DNA of 64,000 bases from Pelagisphaera sp964404745 (GCA_964404745.1 CAYOLG010000001.1:132415-196414), one strand, 5' to 3'; counted from the stretch's first letter, positions 25,962 to 35,411 are shown. Numbers and translations are program-made. Notes: generated by a model not told the origin, from the sequence alone.

Positions 25962-26018
25962 TATAATTTGCTTTACAACTAGACGGGGTCGCTTGACAGG
26001 AAACGGGAAATTTACTAA
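25962..26018 (+). promoter_or_regulatory. Candidate promoter elements upstream of the IscA-type gene
   Basis: A perfect TATAAT occurs at 25962-25967 and a perfect TTGACA at 25993-25998. Each lacks an equally good partner at 17 bp: TTGACA has TACTAA only 14 bp downstream at 26013. Either could serve the gene at 26028, but neither is decisive. Confidence 0.3.
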
Positions 26019-26027
26019 GGGAAGTCT

Positions 26028-26345
26028 ATGATCACTCTAACGGAAAGCGCCGCTAAAAAGGTAGGAGAGCTCGAAAGGGAAAATGGCGACAGTGGCAAGA
26101 GGCTGCGTATTTTCGTCGAATCTGGAGGGTGTTCAGGTTTCCAGTATGGGATGTCCTTTGACATTGAGAAAGAGGGAGATCGGGTGCTCGATAGCCAGGG
26201 AGTTTCATTTTTAATGGATCCGAAGAGCCTCAGCTACATGGAGGGTAGCGAAATCGATTTTGATGACGGTTTGCAGGGAAAGGGTTTCGAGATCCGCAAT
26301 CCCAAAGCCGAAAGTACGTGCGGCTGCGGCAAGTCGTTTAGCTAG
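26028..26345 (+). CDS. Iron-sulfur cluster assembly/carrier protein, HesB/IscA/ErpA family
   Basis: A-type carrier that receives and delivers Fe-S clusters to apoproteins. The 105 residues include all three ligand cysteines: Cys35 in SGGCSGFQYG and Cys98/Cys100 in the C-terminal CGCG. ErpA and IscA cannot be separated by motif alone, and no isc or suf genes are adjacent. A monocistronic carrier like this is often ErpA-like. It runs in the opposite direction to rpoN. Confidence 0.93.
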   Translation: MITLTESAAKKVGELERENGDSGKRLRIFVESGGCSGFQYGMSFDIEKEGDRVLDSQGVSFLMDPKSLSYMEGSEIDFDDGLQGKGFEIRNPKAESTCGCGKSFS

Positions 26346-26719
26346 TCGGGGTTCTGGTCCATATCAAGGCCCTCCGATCAAATGGCTGGACCGGCCAAGT
26401 TTGCGTTGTTTGTACGCGCAGCGCCACAGCCTTCCCGGGAATACAGGTCAGCATAACAATGAATGATGATCATTTGTTGCAGGATATTCGCTTGCGAGCG
26501 ATTGTTTCACTGGATTTGACCGTCGCTGGTTCGCTCGCAAGCGATCTTCCTGCATGGCAAACGACTCAAGTTGACGGCCATGTGTGGGGTGAGATCTCGG
26601 TGGCGCTGGCCCAGTGCCCACGCTCTTAAGATCGTTTTGTGGCTGCTCGGCTTGCACCGCCGTAGCATAGCGAAGGCGGGAGGCCGGCCTTTGATGCCAT
26701 TTGATAGTTTCGGTTCCCC
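26346..26719. other. 374-bp intergenic region with REP-like palindrome
   Basis: No credible gene lies here; short frames on both strands lack codon signal. It carries the REP-like inverted repeat at 26478-26554. Nothing else is recognised between the palindrome and the ubiE stop. Confidence 0.5.
26478..26554. repeat. REP-like inverted repeat (24-nt arms)
   Basis: Arms at 26478-26501 and 26531-26554 pair at 21 of 24 positions around a 29-nt loop. The innermost 14 bases of each arm (TCGCTTGCGAGCGA) match perfectly and are themselves nearly palindromic. It lies between the convergent IscA-type gene and ubiE. Confidence 0.55.
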
Positions 26720-27415
26720 TCATGCTCGGGCGATGTGCAGGGCGACGCTTCCGAAGGCCAAGGGAATCGCTTCAACAACCGAAAATCCAGCTTCCCGTAA
26801 TTCTTGGCTGATGCCTTTTCGATCCGGAAAGGCTTCGATCGATTCCGATAGGTATTGGTAGGCCGCTTTGTCCCCAGTGATTAGGGAAGCCATGTTAGGC
26901 ATAAGGGTTTTCAAGTAGTAGTAATAGAAGGGCCGATAAATTGGGTGGGGTTGCGAAAACTCGAGAATGAAGAGATGGCCGGTCTCTTTTCGCAGGACCC
27001 GTTTCATTTCCAACAGACCGGCGGCCCGGTTTTCCAAATTGCGGTAGCCGAAAGCTATGGTTGTCGCGTCAGCCCAGCCCGATTCGATGGGCAGGGAAAG
27101 AATGTCGCCGACACTGAAATCGATACGGTCATTCCCGAGAGTCGCTTGTTTTAATTTCGCTCGCTCGATCATGGGCTCGCAAAAATCGAGGGCCCGGATT
27201 TCGACGGATTCTGGCAAGGCTCGGCTTAGGGCGAAAGCGACATCGCCGCTGCCAGTCGCGAGGTCGAGCGCCCGCTTTGGCTGTCGCCATTCCACTTCGT
27301 CGACGAGGCGATCCCTCCAGATTCGATCAATGCCGAAACTCAGCAAGCGATTGGCAAGGTCGTAGCGCTCGGCTATCCTGCCGAACATGGCGTTGACTTG
27401 GGCCCCTTCTGGCAT
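26720..27415 (-). CDS. ubiE: Demethylmenaquinone/ubiquinone methyltransferase
   Basis: SAM-dependent C-methyltransferase of quinone biosynthesis. The 231 residues start MPEGAQVNAMFGRIAERYDLAN, the UbiE signature around FxxIAxxYDxxN. The SAM motif is ALDLATGSGDVAF, followed by GYRNLENRAAGLLEMKRVLR and FSQPHPIYRPFYYYYL. No ubiquinone-specific genes are near, so menaquinone (MenG function) is the more likely product in this phylum. It lies 35 bp after the clpX-like gene on the same strand. Confidence 0.93.
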   Translation of the reverse strand: MPEGAQVNAMFGRIAERYDLANRLLSFGIDRIWRDRLVDEVEWRQPKRALDLATGSGDVAFALSRALPESVEIRALDFCEPMIERAKLKQATLGNDRIDFSVGDILSLPIESGWADATTIAFGYRNLENRAAGLLEMKRVLRKETGHLFILEFSQPHPIYRPFYYYYLKTLMPNMASLITGDKAAYQYLSESIEAFPDRKGISQELREAGFSVVEAIPLAFGSVALHIARA

Positions 27416-27450
27416 GGGTAATCAAATTCTCGGTTCTGGCAGCACCCCGT

Positions 27451-29064
27451 TCAGTCCTGCTCTTCGCTTTGTTGATCGCGATAGCTTCTAACCACCCAAT
27501 CGGAGAGCTCTTTCTCGGCGTTTTTGATTACCGACTCGGTTATGGGAAAGACGGTTTGACCGGTGTTGCGTGAGATCAGTGTCAAGCCGTGGTGGAAGTC
27601 GCGAAATTTGCGTTCGCAGATGGCCCGGATCGTCTTGTCCTCCTCTAGGCTTTGATCCACCAAAGCGCTGATGGCCTCCTCGTCGAAATCGAGCTTAAAG
27701 CCGTATTCCTCCTTAAAGCGCTGCCCGTAGGCGTTCACTTCGTCGGAGAGTACGGTTCGTTGCTCGGATGCGTTTTCTCGGAGCAGGGCTTTCAGTTCCT
27801 CCGATGGATTCTCGACCGTTGATTCAGACACCTTGAATTGCTTGATTCCCGTTGACGGAAGTTCGAATTTGAAGTCCCGAAAGACCCGTTCCAAGACAGT
27901 CATCAATCCCCGTGCCCCAGTCTTTTCCTTGTAGGCCTTCTCGGAGACCTTTCGCAAGGCATCCTTGGATACATTTAGCTTGATTTCGTAGCCTTCAAAA
28001 TCGGATAGGTATTGGGCGAGTATGCTGCCCTCAGATGAGGTTAAAATCTGCAGCAAGTCGTCTGGCTGTAAATGCTGGCAAGCGACCCGAACTGGGAGCC
28101 TGCCGATAAACTCGGGCTCGAATCCGTAGTCGATGAAATCGCGAGTCTCCACTTTGGCTAGGAAATCGTCGCTTTCCTCGTCCAAAGCGTTCCGGGAGGC
28201 CCCGAATCCCATCGATGTCGTGGTCAGGCGTTTCCTGACGGATTCCCCCAGCTTGTCGAAAGCGCCGCTAACGATAAAAAGGATGTGTCGCGTATTGATG
28301 GTTTTCTTACGGGCCTTCCCTGTTTGTTGAAAGTCCATCATCGCTTGCATCTGTCCGAGGAGGTCGGTTTGGCTTTGGAGATTCACGTCCGTATCCTCCA
28401 TTAGCTTAAGGAGGTTGATTTGTACGCCTCTACCGGATACATCTCGTCCATGATCTCCCTTCTGAGCGATCTTGTCGATCTCATCGATGTAAATGATTCC
28501 GTACTGGGCCAATTCTACGTCGCCATTAGCTTGCTTGACCAAATCGCGGACCAGGTCGTCGACATCGCCGCCAACATATCCCGTTTCCGAGAATTTGGTG
28601 GCGTCGGCCTTAACGAAAGGAACGCCAACCAGTTTGGCGACATTGCGCATCAAATAGGTCTTCCCGACTCCGGTGGGCCCCAAGAGAATGATATTCTGCT
28701 TGGCGTAGTCCCGTTCCCTCAAGTCAGGATTCTCCAAGCATTTGCGCACATGGTTGAAGTGGTCGCAAATGGCCACGGAGATGACTTTTTTTGCTTCCCG
28801 TTGCTGTATGACGAATCGGTCCAGGTAATCGCGGATCTCCCGAGGTTTTAGATTGAATTCGTGAATGCGTTTGAGCGCCTCTTCCCTCTCGGTATCTTCC
28901 TCTTTTGGCGGTTTCTCTTTCGACGGTTCTGAGGTAGAGGCCGCTCCGCTTTGCGGTCCGAATTGGCCCCCCATCGGGAAGAAGACCTTCCCTTGCTTGA
29001 AGGCCTGATCGAGATTCTTCTTCAATTCCTCCATGGGATCGCTTGGCTCGTCATTTTTGCTCAT
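27451..29064 (-). CDS. clpX: ClpX-like AAA+ unfoldase without zinc-binding domain
   Basis: ATP-driven protein unfoldase, about 537 residues from the ATG at 29064 (MSKNDEPSDPMEELKKNLDQ); ATG 29082 is an alternative. The usual ClpX N-terminal four-Cys zinc finger is absent, replaced by about 75 charged, low-complexity residues. The AAA+ core is intact: GPTGVGKTYL (near residue 130), YIDEIDKIA, EFIGRLPV. A ClpP-docking-type loop reads MGFGAS, close to the canonical IGF. The C-terminal sensor domain extends about 100 residues beyond E. coli ClpX. The frame is open upstream to 29523, but that part is antisense to the HU gene. No clpP is nearby. Adaptor recognition must differ from classic ClpX. 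Confidence 0.82.
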   Translation of the reverse strand: MSKNDEPSDPMEELKKNLDQAFKQGKVFFPMGGQFGPQSGAASTSEPSKEKPPKEEDTEREEALKRIHEFNLKPREIRDYLDRFVIQQREAKKVISVAICDHFNHVRKCLENPDLRERDYAKQNIILLGPTGVGKTYLMRNVAKLVGVPFVKADATKFSETGYVGGDVDDLVRDLVKQANGDVELAQYGIIYIDEIDKIAQKGDHGRDVSGRGVQINLLKLMEDTDVNLQSQTDLLGQMQAMMDFQQTGKARKKTINTRHILFIVSGAFDKLGESVRKRLTTTSMGFGASRNALDEESDDFLAKVETRDFIDYGFEPEFIGRLPVRVACQHLQPDDLLQILTSSEGSILAQYLSDFEGYEIKLNVSKDALRKVSEKAYKEKTGARGLMTVLERVFRDFKFELPSTGIKQFKVSESTVENPSEELKALLRENASEQRTVLSDEVNAYGQRFKEEYGFKLDFDEEAISALVDQSLEEDKTIRAICERKFRDFHHGLTLISRNTGQTVFPITESVIKNAEKELSDWVVRSYRDQQSEEQD

Positions 29065-29163
29065 CGCGGGCGTAAATTGCATGGCTTTGAGGTTGACGCA
29101 ACCTAAACTGCGAAAGTAGCTTAGGGGTGGTTCATCACAAAAAACGTTATACACTAGCTCCCC

Positions 29164-29475
29164 ATGTCTAACAACCTTACCAAGCGCGACATCGTTCTGA
29201 AGATTTTCGAAAGTATGAAAGACATTCCTCAGAGCAAAATCCAGGAGAATGTGCAAATGACACTGGACATCATTCTGGATGCGCTGGCCGAAGGAAGAAA
29301 CGTCGAATTGCGCAATTTTGGGGTGTTTGAAGTTCAGAAGCGCAAGGCGCGGGTGGGTCGTAATCCGAACCGGCCGGAGACGGACGTCGTCATCCCGACG
29401 AGGGCTGTAGTCAAGTTTAAGGCGGGTAAGGTATTGAAATCGCGGATCAAGGAGATTGATCTGGATTCGATCTAG
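29164..29475 (+). CDS. HU/IHF-family DNA-binding protein
   Basis: Small nucleoid protein that bends DNA as a dimer. The 103 residues show the family layout: N-terminal helices (LTKRDIVLKIFESM), the arm entry VELRNFGVFEVQKRKAR and the beta-arm tip GRNPNRPETDVVIP, with the intercalating Pro. VVKFKAGKVLK follows. Sequence alone does not separate HU from IHF. It is divergent from the clpX-like gene. Confidence 0.94.
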   Translation: MSNNLTKRDIVLKIFESMKDIPQSKIQENVQMTLDIILDALAEGRNVELRNFGVFEVQKRKARVGRNPNRPETDVVIPTRAVVKFKAGKVLKSRIKEIDLDSI

Positions 29476-29561
29476 AAGAAGCTGTCGTTGCCCTTTCCGA
29501 GCGTCCAAGCTCGACCTTGACACGCTAGTGGGCGCGTCTAGGGCATTCTAGCGATAACGCC

Positions 29562-30887
29562 ATGCCTGAGTTTAAATCATTGCCCGGCTTTCGAGATTTT
29601 TATCCGGAAGCATTTTCCCAGCGCCGATTCCTTTTCCAGATCTGGAGGCAGGTGGCCGTTCGCTTTGGTTTCCGGGAATTTGATGGACCGGTCTTAGAGT
29701 CCTTAGAGCTGTTCAAAGCGAAGTCGGGTGACGAGATCGAGGGTCAACTGTTCAGTTTCGAAGACAAGGGAGGGCGAGAGGTTTCCTTGAGGCCTGAATT
29801 AACCCCTACCTTGGCCCGCATGGTTGGGGCTCAAGCGAATTCGCTCAAAAAGCCGATCAAATGGTTCAGCATTGGAGATAATTTTCGCTACGAGCGCATG
29901 CAAAAGGGCAGGCTGCGTTGCTTTACTCAATTGAACGCCGATATTCTGGGTGAGCCTGGGGCGTCAGCGGAAATTGAATTGGTTTCCTTGCTCATTCAGA
30001 CATTGCAGGGGTTCGGTTTGGGTCCGGACGACTTCTACATTCGCTTGAGTGATCGCAATCTCTGGATGCTGTACATGAAAGCGATTGGTTTCAATGAAGA
30101 GACGCCTAGAATTCTGGAAGCGGTAGACAAGTGGGAGCGCATGCCGGAAGCAGCGATGGCGGAACGCTTGAATCAAATTGTCGGTGAAGACAGGGCTCCC
30201 GGCTTGCGCGAGTCTATCAATAGCTTTCTTCAGATGAAATCCGTGGATGAAGTGCTTGAAGCGTTTTCCGCTGCCTCGCCGAACTCGGGGCAAAGAGCGG
30301 AAATCGAAGCGAGGATTCAGGAATGGAACGATTTACTGGCTGGATTGGAGGCGATGGGGTTGTCTCAGTTCGTGGAGATGGATATGAGTATCGTTCGCGG
30401 ACTGGCCTACTACACGGGATTCGTTTTCGAGGCCTTCGACCGAGCCAAGGAAAACCGGGCGATCGCTGGAGGGGGACGCTACGATAACCTGGTTAAAAAA
30501 ATGGGAGGACCGGACATGCCGGCTGTCGGATTTGGAATGGGCGATGTCGTATTGGCTGACGTTTTGAAGGAGCGTAGTCTTGAGCCGAAGTTCGTAGATA
30601 CGCTCGATGTATTTGTTGCCATTGGAGGCGACGCGGAGCGCCCAATCGCTTTGTCGGATATCAATCTTCTCAGGCAAAGCGGATTTTCAGTTGACTATCC
30701 ATTCAAGAACCAAGCTCTGGGAAAACAGTTGAAGGTGGCGAGCTCGAGCGGGGCCCGATTCGCCTTGATTTACGGTTCGGAAGAAGTGGAACGAGATGAG
30801 GTGACGATCCGCAACCTCGCTAATCGAGAGGAGGAAAGAGCCCCTCGGAGCCGACTTTTACCGCTCTTGCGAGAAAGGCTGAGCTAG
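29562..30887 (+). CDS. hisS: Histidyl-tRNA synthetase
   Basis: Charges tRNA-His with histidine. The 441 residues contain class II motif 2 (FRYERMQKGRLRCFTQLNAD), the HisRS signatures RGLAYYTGFVFE and GGGRYDNL, motif 3 (GFGMGDVVL), and a C-terminal anticodon-binding domain (from about residue 345). That domain and the complete motifs argue against the HisZ regulatory paralogue. It heads a plus-strand run of biosynthetic genes. Confidence 0.93.
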   Translation: MPEFKSLPGFRDFYPEAFSQRRFLFQIWRQVAVRFGFREFDGPVLESLELFKAKSGDEIEGQLFSFEDKGGREVSLRPELTPTLARMVGAQANSLKKPIKWFSIGDNFRYERMQKGRLRCFTQLNADILGEPGASAEIELVSLLIQTLQGFGLGPDDFYIRLSDRNLWMLYMKAIGFNEETPRILEAVDKWERMPEAAMAERLNQIVGEDRAPGLRESINSFLQMKSVDEVLEAFSAASPNSGQRAEIEARIQEWNDLLAGLEAMGLSQFVEMDMSIVRGLAYYTGFVFEAFDRAKENRAIAGGGRYDNLVKKMGGPDMPAVGFGMGDVVLADVLKERSLEPKFVDTLDVFVAIGGDAERPIALSDINLLRQSGFSVDYPFKNQALGKQLKVASSSGARFALIYGSEEVERDEVTIRNLANREEERAPRSRLLPLLRERLS

Positions 30888-30895
30888 AGATTAGT

Positions 30896-31720
30896 ATGGA
30901 AAGCGCGGAAAGGAGGACGAGGGGCAATCCGCTCAACGCCCTTCTAATGTTGGCTACCGCGGCTATCGTGTTCTTTGCCTTTTATGCCCGCCAAAGCGCG
31001 AACGACTTCCTTTATCGCCCGCCCCCAAAATCCAGCTACGAGCCGGATGAGGAATTTCAGTTTTTTAGTGCCAAGGATGGAAAGAAGATCCACTTTTTTT
31101 GGGCGAATGACAAACAATCGGCCCGGACGGCGCTGTATTTTTGCGGGAGCGGCGAAGACTTAGCCGCGGCAATGCCGCTACTTAGCTCTTACCAGTTACG
31201 AGGATTCAACGTTGCCAGCATTGAATATCGAGGATTTGGCTACAGCGAAGGGAAGCCAAGCCAAGCCGCATTGTTCGAGGATGGATTGGCGATCTACGAC
31301 TTCATAGCGGGAGAGATTGGTGGAGATGAATCGAGTATGATTCTCCATGGGCATTCTCTGGGAGGAGCTGTCGCCATGGAGATTGCTGCCCGTAGGAAGC
31401 CGGGAGCTTTGATCCTGGAATCGAGCTTCAACAGCGCTTATAGCGTTTTGCTGGGAATGGACTGGATTCCTGGGGACTTGTATCGCAACAAAGCGAAAGC
31501 GGAGAATGTTGCCTGCCCGGTACTTCTAATCCACGGCGAGAACGATTCCATAGTCCCGCTAGCTAACGTTGTCGATCTGGCCAGCGGTTTTCCCGAGCAG
31601 GATCGCGTTAGCCGCTATTTCGTGTCTGGAGGAGGGCACTCCGACCTCCCTGCTGTTGCTGGAATCGGCTATTGGTCTAGCATCGAATCCTTCATTCGAA
31701 AGCTCGATTCGAATCGCTGA
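30896..31720 (+). CDS. Membrane-anchored alpha/beta hydrolase
   Basis: A 274-residue serine hydrolase with an N-terminal membrane anchor (about residues 15-28, LLMLATAAIVFFAFYA). It carries the nucleophile elbow GHSLGG, an acid in HGENDSIVPL and a C-terminal His in GGGHSDL, which completes the triad. It resembles the ABHD13/YfhR-like (BEM46) group. Substrate is unknown. It starts 9 bp after hisS and probably shares its transcript. Confidence 0.8.
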   Translation: MESAERRTRGNPLNALLMLATAAIVFFAFYARQSANDFLYRPPPKSSYEPDEEFQFFSAKDGKKIHFFWANDKQSARTALYFCGSGEDLAAAMPLLSSYQLRGFNVASIEYRGFGYSEGKPSQAALFEDGLAIYDFIAGEIGGDESSMILHGHSLGGAVAMEIAARRKPGALILESSFNSAYSVLLGMDWIPGDLYRNKAKAENVACPVLLIHGENDSIVPLANVVDLASGFPEQDRVSRYFVSGGGHSDLPAVAGIGYWSSIESFIRKLDSNR

Positions 31721-31807
31721 AAACGCGGTGGGAAAGGGGTATCCCCGTAGGACTATTATCTATTGCTTTTTGGCAGGCATCACCTTTTATGAGGCCTCTT
31801 TTTTCCG

Positions 31808-33415
31808 ATGAAAATCCTAGTAGCCGACAAACTATCTTCGGTAGGAATCGATTTCCTCAAAGTGCAGGAAGGTTTCGACGTGATCGAAATCTACGAGCTG
31901 CCCAAAGACGAGCGCCAGAAAAAGCTCTTGGAATTAGCTCCCGAGGTATCGGGTATTATCGTTCGGAGCGATTCGAGGATAACGCGAGAAGTCCTGGAAA
32001 ACGCGCCTAATCTGAAAGCGGTTGGCCGGGCAGGCGTCGGTGTTGACAACATAGATATCGAGGCAGCGACCGACCATGGAGTCGTTGTGATGAACACGCC
32101 TGGCGGCAATACCATCGCCACAGCGGAGCTGACCTTTACCCACATGCTTTGCGGCGCTCGTCCCGTTGCCCAGGCGGTAGCGTCTATGAAGGCTGGACGA
32201 TGGGACAGGAAGATCCTGGTGGGAAGCGAATTGCGCGGCAAGACCTTGGGCATTTGCGGAATGGGCAGGATCGGGGGCGAAGTTGCTAAGCGGGCCAAAG
32301 CCTTTGAGATGACAGTAATTGCTTATGATCCGTTTCTAACGGAATCTAGAGCGAAAGTGATGGGCGTGGAGCAGGTAGAAAAAGATGAAATGTTCGCGCG
32401 ATCTGACTATATCACCGTGCACATGCCCTTGACGGACCAAACTAGGCACATGATTGATGAAGCGGCCATCTCGAAAATGAAAGATGGCGTTCGCCTTTTC
32501 AACTGCGCTCGCGGTGGCATCATCAAAGAGTCGGCGCTTCTGGAAGCTGTCGAAAGTGGAAAAGTGGCTGTGGCTGGCCTGGATGTTTACGAGGAAGAGC
32601 CTCCCAGGGAGGACCATCCTCTGCGCGGGCATCCGAACATCAATCTAACGCCGCATTTGGGGGCATCGACACAAGAAGCCCAGGAAAGCGTAGGTCTGGA
32701 AATTGCCCAGGCGATCGTAGACGCGGTCAAGGGAGGGGAAATTCGAAACGCTATCAATATGCCTTCCCTCGATGCGGAGACAATTGAGAAAGTGGGTCCG
32801 TATCTGGATCTTTGTTCCAAGCTCGGCACATTCGTGCAGCAAATCGCTTTGGACAAAGTGGAGAGCCTGGCGATCTATTATTATGGTAAGGTAGTGGATG
32901 TGGACTCAGACTCGTTGACACGAGGAGTGCTGAGAGGATTTCTGCAAAACATATCGGGTCGCAATGTGAATTTCGTCAACGCTCGGGTGCTGGTGGATAG
33001 CCTCGGCGTGGGAGTCGAAGTGGTTAAATCTAGCGAGGAATCCGACTACACGGAGCTTATTAAAGTCCAAGCCACCTGTCGCGACGGAGAGGTTGTATCC
33101 GTTGAGGGCACGCTGATGGGAAAAGGGAATTCGCCAAGAATTGTATCCATAAATGGCAGAGAGGTTGAATTGGAGCCCTGCGGACATGTGCTGGTGGTAG
33201 CCAACAGCGACGAGACCGGGATTGTTGGGCAGCTGGGCACGATAATCGGTGATGCGGGTGTGAATATCGCGTCGATGTCGCTGAGTCGAAATCAGGTGGG
33301 AGGAATTGCCATCAATTTGGCCGGACTAGATAGTCCGCTCGATGAAGCGGCCATGGCCAAAATAGCGGCTGTCAAAGCCATTAAGCAAGCTAAGCTCGTA
33401 CACCTGGAATGCTGA
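31808..33415 (+). CDS. serA: D-3-phosphoglycerate dehydrogenase
   Basis: First enzyme of serine synthesis, oxidising 3-phosphoglycerate with NAD. At 535 residues it is the long form with an intervening domain and a C-terminal ACT domain (about residues 460-535, VVANSDETGIVGQLG). Motifs include GRAGVGVDNID, the Rossmann GICGMGRIGGEVAKRA, the catalytic Arg in NCARGGII and the Glu/His pair in VYEEEPP and TPHLGAST. The ACT domain suggests feedback by serine, as in relatives. Confidence 0.95.
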   Translation: MKILVADKLSSVGIDFLKVQEGFDVIEIYELPKDERQKKLLELAPEVSGIIVRSDSRITREVLENAPNLKAVGRAGVGVDNIDIEAATDHGVVVMNTPGGNTIATAELTFTHMLCGARPVAQAVASMKAGRWDRKILVGSELRGKTLGICGMGRIGGEVAKRAKAFEMTVIAYDPFLTESRAKVMGVEQVEKDEMFARSDYITVHMPLTDQTRHMIDEAAISKMKDGVRLFNCARGGIIKESALLEAVESGKVAVAGLDVYEEEPPREDHPLRGHPNINLTPHLGASTQEAQESVGLEIAQAIVDAVKGGEIRNAINMPSLDAETIEKVGPYLDLCSKLGTFVQQIALDKVESLAIYYYGKVVDVDSDSLTRGVLRGFLQNISGRNVNFVNARVLVDSLGVGVEVVKSSEESDYTELIKVQATCRDGEVVSVEGTLMGKGNSPRIVSINGREVELEPCGHVLVVANSDETGIVGQLGTIIGDAGVNIASMSLSRNQVGGIAINLAGLDSPLDEAAMAKIAAVKAIKQAKLVHLEC

Positions 33416-33424
33416 TAGACTGAC

Positions 33425-34063
33425 ATGCCCCTGGATATCACATCGGCGGTGTTTTCCGCTGTGATCGGCTACGCGCTCGGGTCACTTGCCTTTGGCTATT
33501 GGATAGCTAAAGCGAAAGGGGTGGACATTTTCTCCGTGGGTAGTCGAAGCCCGGGAGCAACCAACGTGAAACGCTCGGTTGGAAAGGGGGCGGGCAATCT
33601 GGTTTTCGTATTGGATTTCCTCAAGGGATTGGCAGCAACGGGTTGGCCATTGGTAGCGTATTCAAAAGCTCCATCGCCAGAATACTATGCTCTTTTGGGA
33701 TTGATGGGGGCGGTTTTTGGCCATTCCTTCTCCGCGTTCACGCAATTTAGAGGAGGCAAAGGAGTGGCCACCATGCTAGGCGGTTTGTTGGCCTTGATGC
33801 CCTGGGCGGCCTTGGTAGGCATCGCCATATGGATGCTCGTGTTCTACTCGACTAGATATGTATCGCTTTCATCAATACTAATGGCGGTAAGCTTGCCTAT
33901 ATCGAATTGGTTGCTGGCGTCCGCCCAAGCCTTGATATGGGTTTCGGCTTTGTTGGCGACCGTCATCGTGTACCGGCATAAATCCAATATCGGCCGACTG
34001 GTGAGAGGCGAAGAAAACCGCTTCGACCGGAAACGGCCGACTGGGAGCGATAGGAATGGGTAA
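33425..34063 (+). CDS. plsY: Acyl-phosphate glycerol-3-phosphate acyltransferase
   Basis: Integral membrane enzyme that puts the first acyl chain on glycerol 3-phosphate from acyl-phosphate. The 212 residues have five or so membrane helices and the three conserved loops: SRSPGATNVKR, KG in VLDFLKG, and GHSFSAFTQFRGGKGVAT. It starts 9 bp after serA and its end overlaps hom by 8 bases, placing a membrane-lipid gene inside an amino-acid operon. Confidence 0.93.
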   Translation: MPLDITSAVFSAVIGYALGSLAFGYWIAKAKGVDIFSVGSRSPGATNVKRSVGKGAGNLVFVLDFLKGLAATGWPLVAYSKAPSPEYYALLGLMGAVFGHSFSAFTQFRGGKGVATMLGGLLALMPWAALVGIAIWMLVFYSTRYVSLSSILMAVSLPISNWLLASAQALIWVSALLATVIVYRHKSNIGRLVRGEENRFDRKRPTGSDRNG

Positions 34064-35411
34064 TCGGCAAATCAAGGTTGGGCTCTGCGGCTTCGGAGTA
34101 GTGGGGCAAGGCGTTTATGATCATCTAACGAGGAAGCGAGAGCTTCTTGGGGATCAATTGGGCGCGGACATTGCAGTTTCTCGCATAGCTGTTAGGGACA
34201 AATCGAAGAAGCGGGATGTCTCGGTCGACCCAAGCGTGGTTACGGAAGATTCGCTTTCAGTAGCGACCGATCCGGAAGTCGATATCGTTTGCGAGTTGAT
34301 GGGGGGAACGGGTTTGGCGAAAGAGATCGTGGGGAAAGCTCTCGCTGCCGGAAAGATCGTGGTCACCGCGAACAAGGCCTTGTTGTGCGAGCATGGCAAA
34401 GAGCTTCTGTCGACTGCCCAAGAACATGGAGGGCATTTGCTTTTCGAGGCCAGCGTGGCGGGGGGCATACCCGTGATAAAGGCGATCAGAGAGGGTCTGA
34501 TTATCAATGATTTTTCCCGTATCCACGGTATCTTGAACGGCACTTGCAACTACATCCTTACTCGCATGGCCAATGAGGGATTGAGCTACCAGGAAATCCT
34601 GGGCGAGGCCAAAGCCTTAGGTTACGCGGAAGCGGATGAATCGCTGGATGTGGATGGTATTGATGCTGCTCACAAGGCGGTCGTTTTGGCCTATCTTGCT
34701 TACGGGAAATGGACGAGCCTGGATGAGGTTCGCTTGGGCGGCATTACTGAAGTCAATCAAGAGGATATCCGCTTTGCCGAAGATAATGGATACGCGGTGA
34801 AGCTCATCGCTTCCGTTGAGCGTGAAAGGCAAAGCAAGGCGCTATATGTATCCGTATTGCCATCGCTCGTTTCTAAATCGAGTTCATTGGGAAGCGTCGA
34901 CGGCGTCTTCAACGCAATTTCTATTCATGGCGACGTTGTGGGAGAAACAGTTTATATAGGTCCGGGAGCGGGGCGTCACGCGACTTCGAGCGCGGTGATA
35001 TCCGACATCGTGGATTCCGCGAAGCTATTGATATTCGGAGGCCCAGAGGGGCGCTTTCCCTTTCTGGATCCGGCTCTTAAGAATGGATGCGACCTGGCCA
35101 TCGCCTCGCCAGAGGAAGTGCATTCGCGATATTACGTTCGCATGCGAGTTGAAGACCGGCCTGGTGTAATGGCTGAAATAGCCTCCATATTGGCGTCCAG
35201 GGAAGTGAGCTTGGCGAGCGTGACTCAAAAAGAGGTTGGCGAGGATGCGGATAAGGTTTCGCTTATCATCACCACTCACATAACAACCGAGAAAGCGATC
35301 AAGGAAACGGTCCGCGATTTGGAACAATTGGATAGTGTTCAGGGTACACCCATGACCATGCCGATCAGTGAATTCGGGGATCAAAGCGACGAGACGTGGC
35401 AAGAATCGTAA
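34056..35411 (+). CDS. hom: Homoserine dehydrogenase
   Basis: Reduces aspartate semialdehyde to homoserine, the branch point to threonine and methionine. The 451 residues comprise an N-terminal NAD(P) domain (LCGFGVVGQGVYDHL), the catalytic region (NGTCNYILTRM, DVDGIDAAHKAVVLA with the conserved Asp and Lys) and a C-terminal ACT domain (about residues 360-445, VRVEDRPGVMAEIASIL). It is the monofunctional type and its end overlaps lysC by 16 bases. Confidence 0.95.
   Translation: MGNRQIKVGLCGFGVVGQGVYDHLTRKRELLGDQLGADIAVSRIAVRDKSKKRDVSVDPSVVTEDSLSVATDPEVDIVCELMGGTGLAKEIVGKALAAGKIVVTANKALLCEHGKELLSTAQEHGGHLLFEASVAGGIPVIKAIREGLIINDFSRIHGILNGTCNYILTRMANEGLSYQEILGEAKALGYAEADESLDVDGIDAAHKAVVLAYLAYGKWTSLDEVRLGGITEVNQEDIRFAEDNGYAVKLIASVERERQSKALYVSVLPSLVSKSSSLGSVDGVFNAISIHGDVVGETVYIGPGAGRHATSSAVISDIVDSAKLLIFGGPEGRFPFLDPALKNGCDLAIASPEEVHSRYYVRMRVEDRPGVMAEIASILASREVSLASVTQKEVGEDADKVSLIITTHITTEKAIKETVRDLEQLDSVQGTPMTMPISEFGDQSDETWQES

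Noticed and set aside
29065..29523. Upstream extension of the clpX-like reading frame
   Set aside because: It is antisense to the HU/IHF gene at 29164-29475 and its translation has no family similarity. The internal ATG at 29064 gives a normal start.
29476..29561. T-box or attenuator before hisS
   Set aside because: The leader is only 86 bp and shows no T-box sequence or terminator hairpin.
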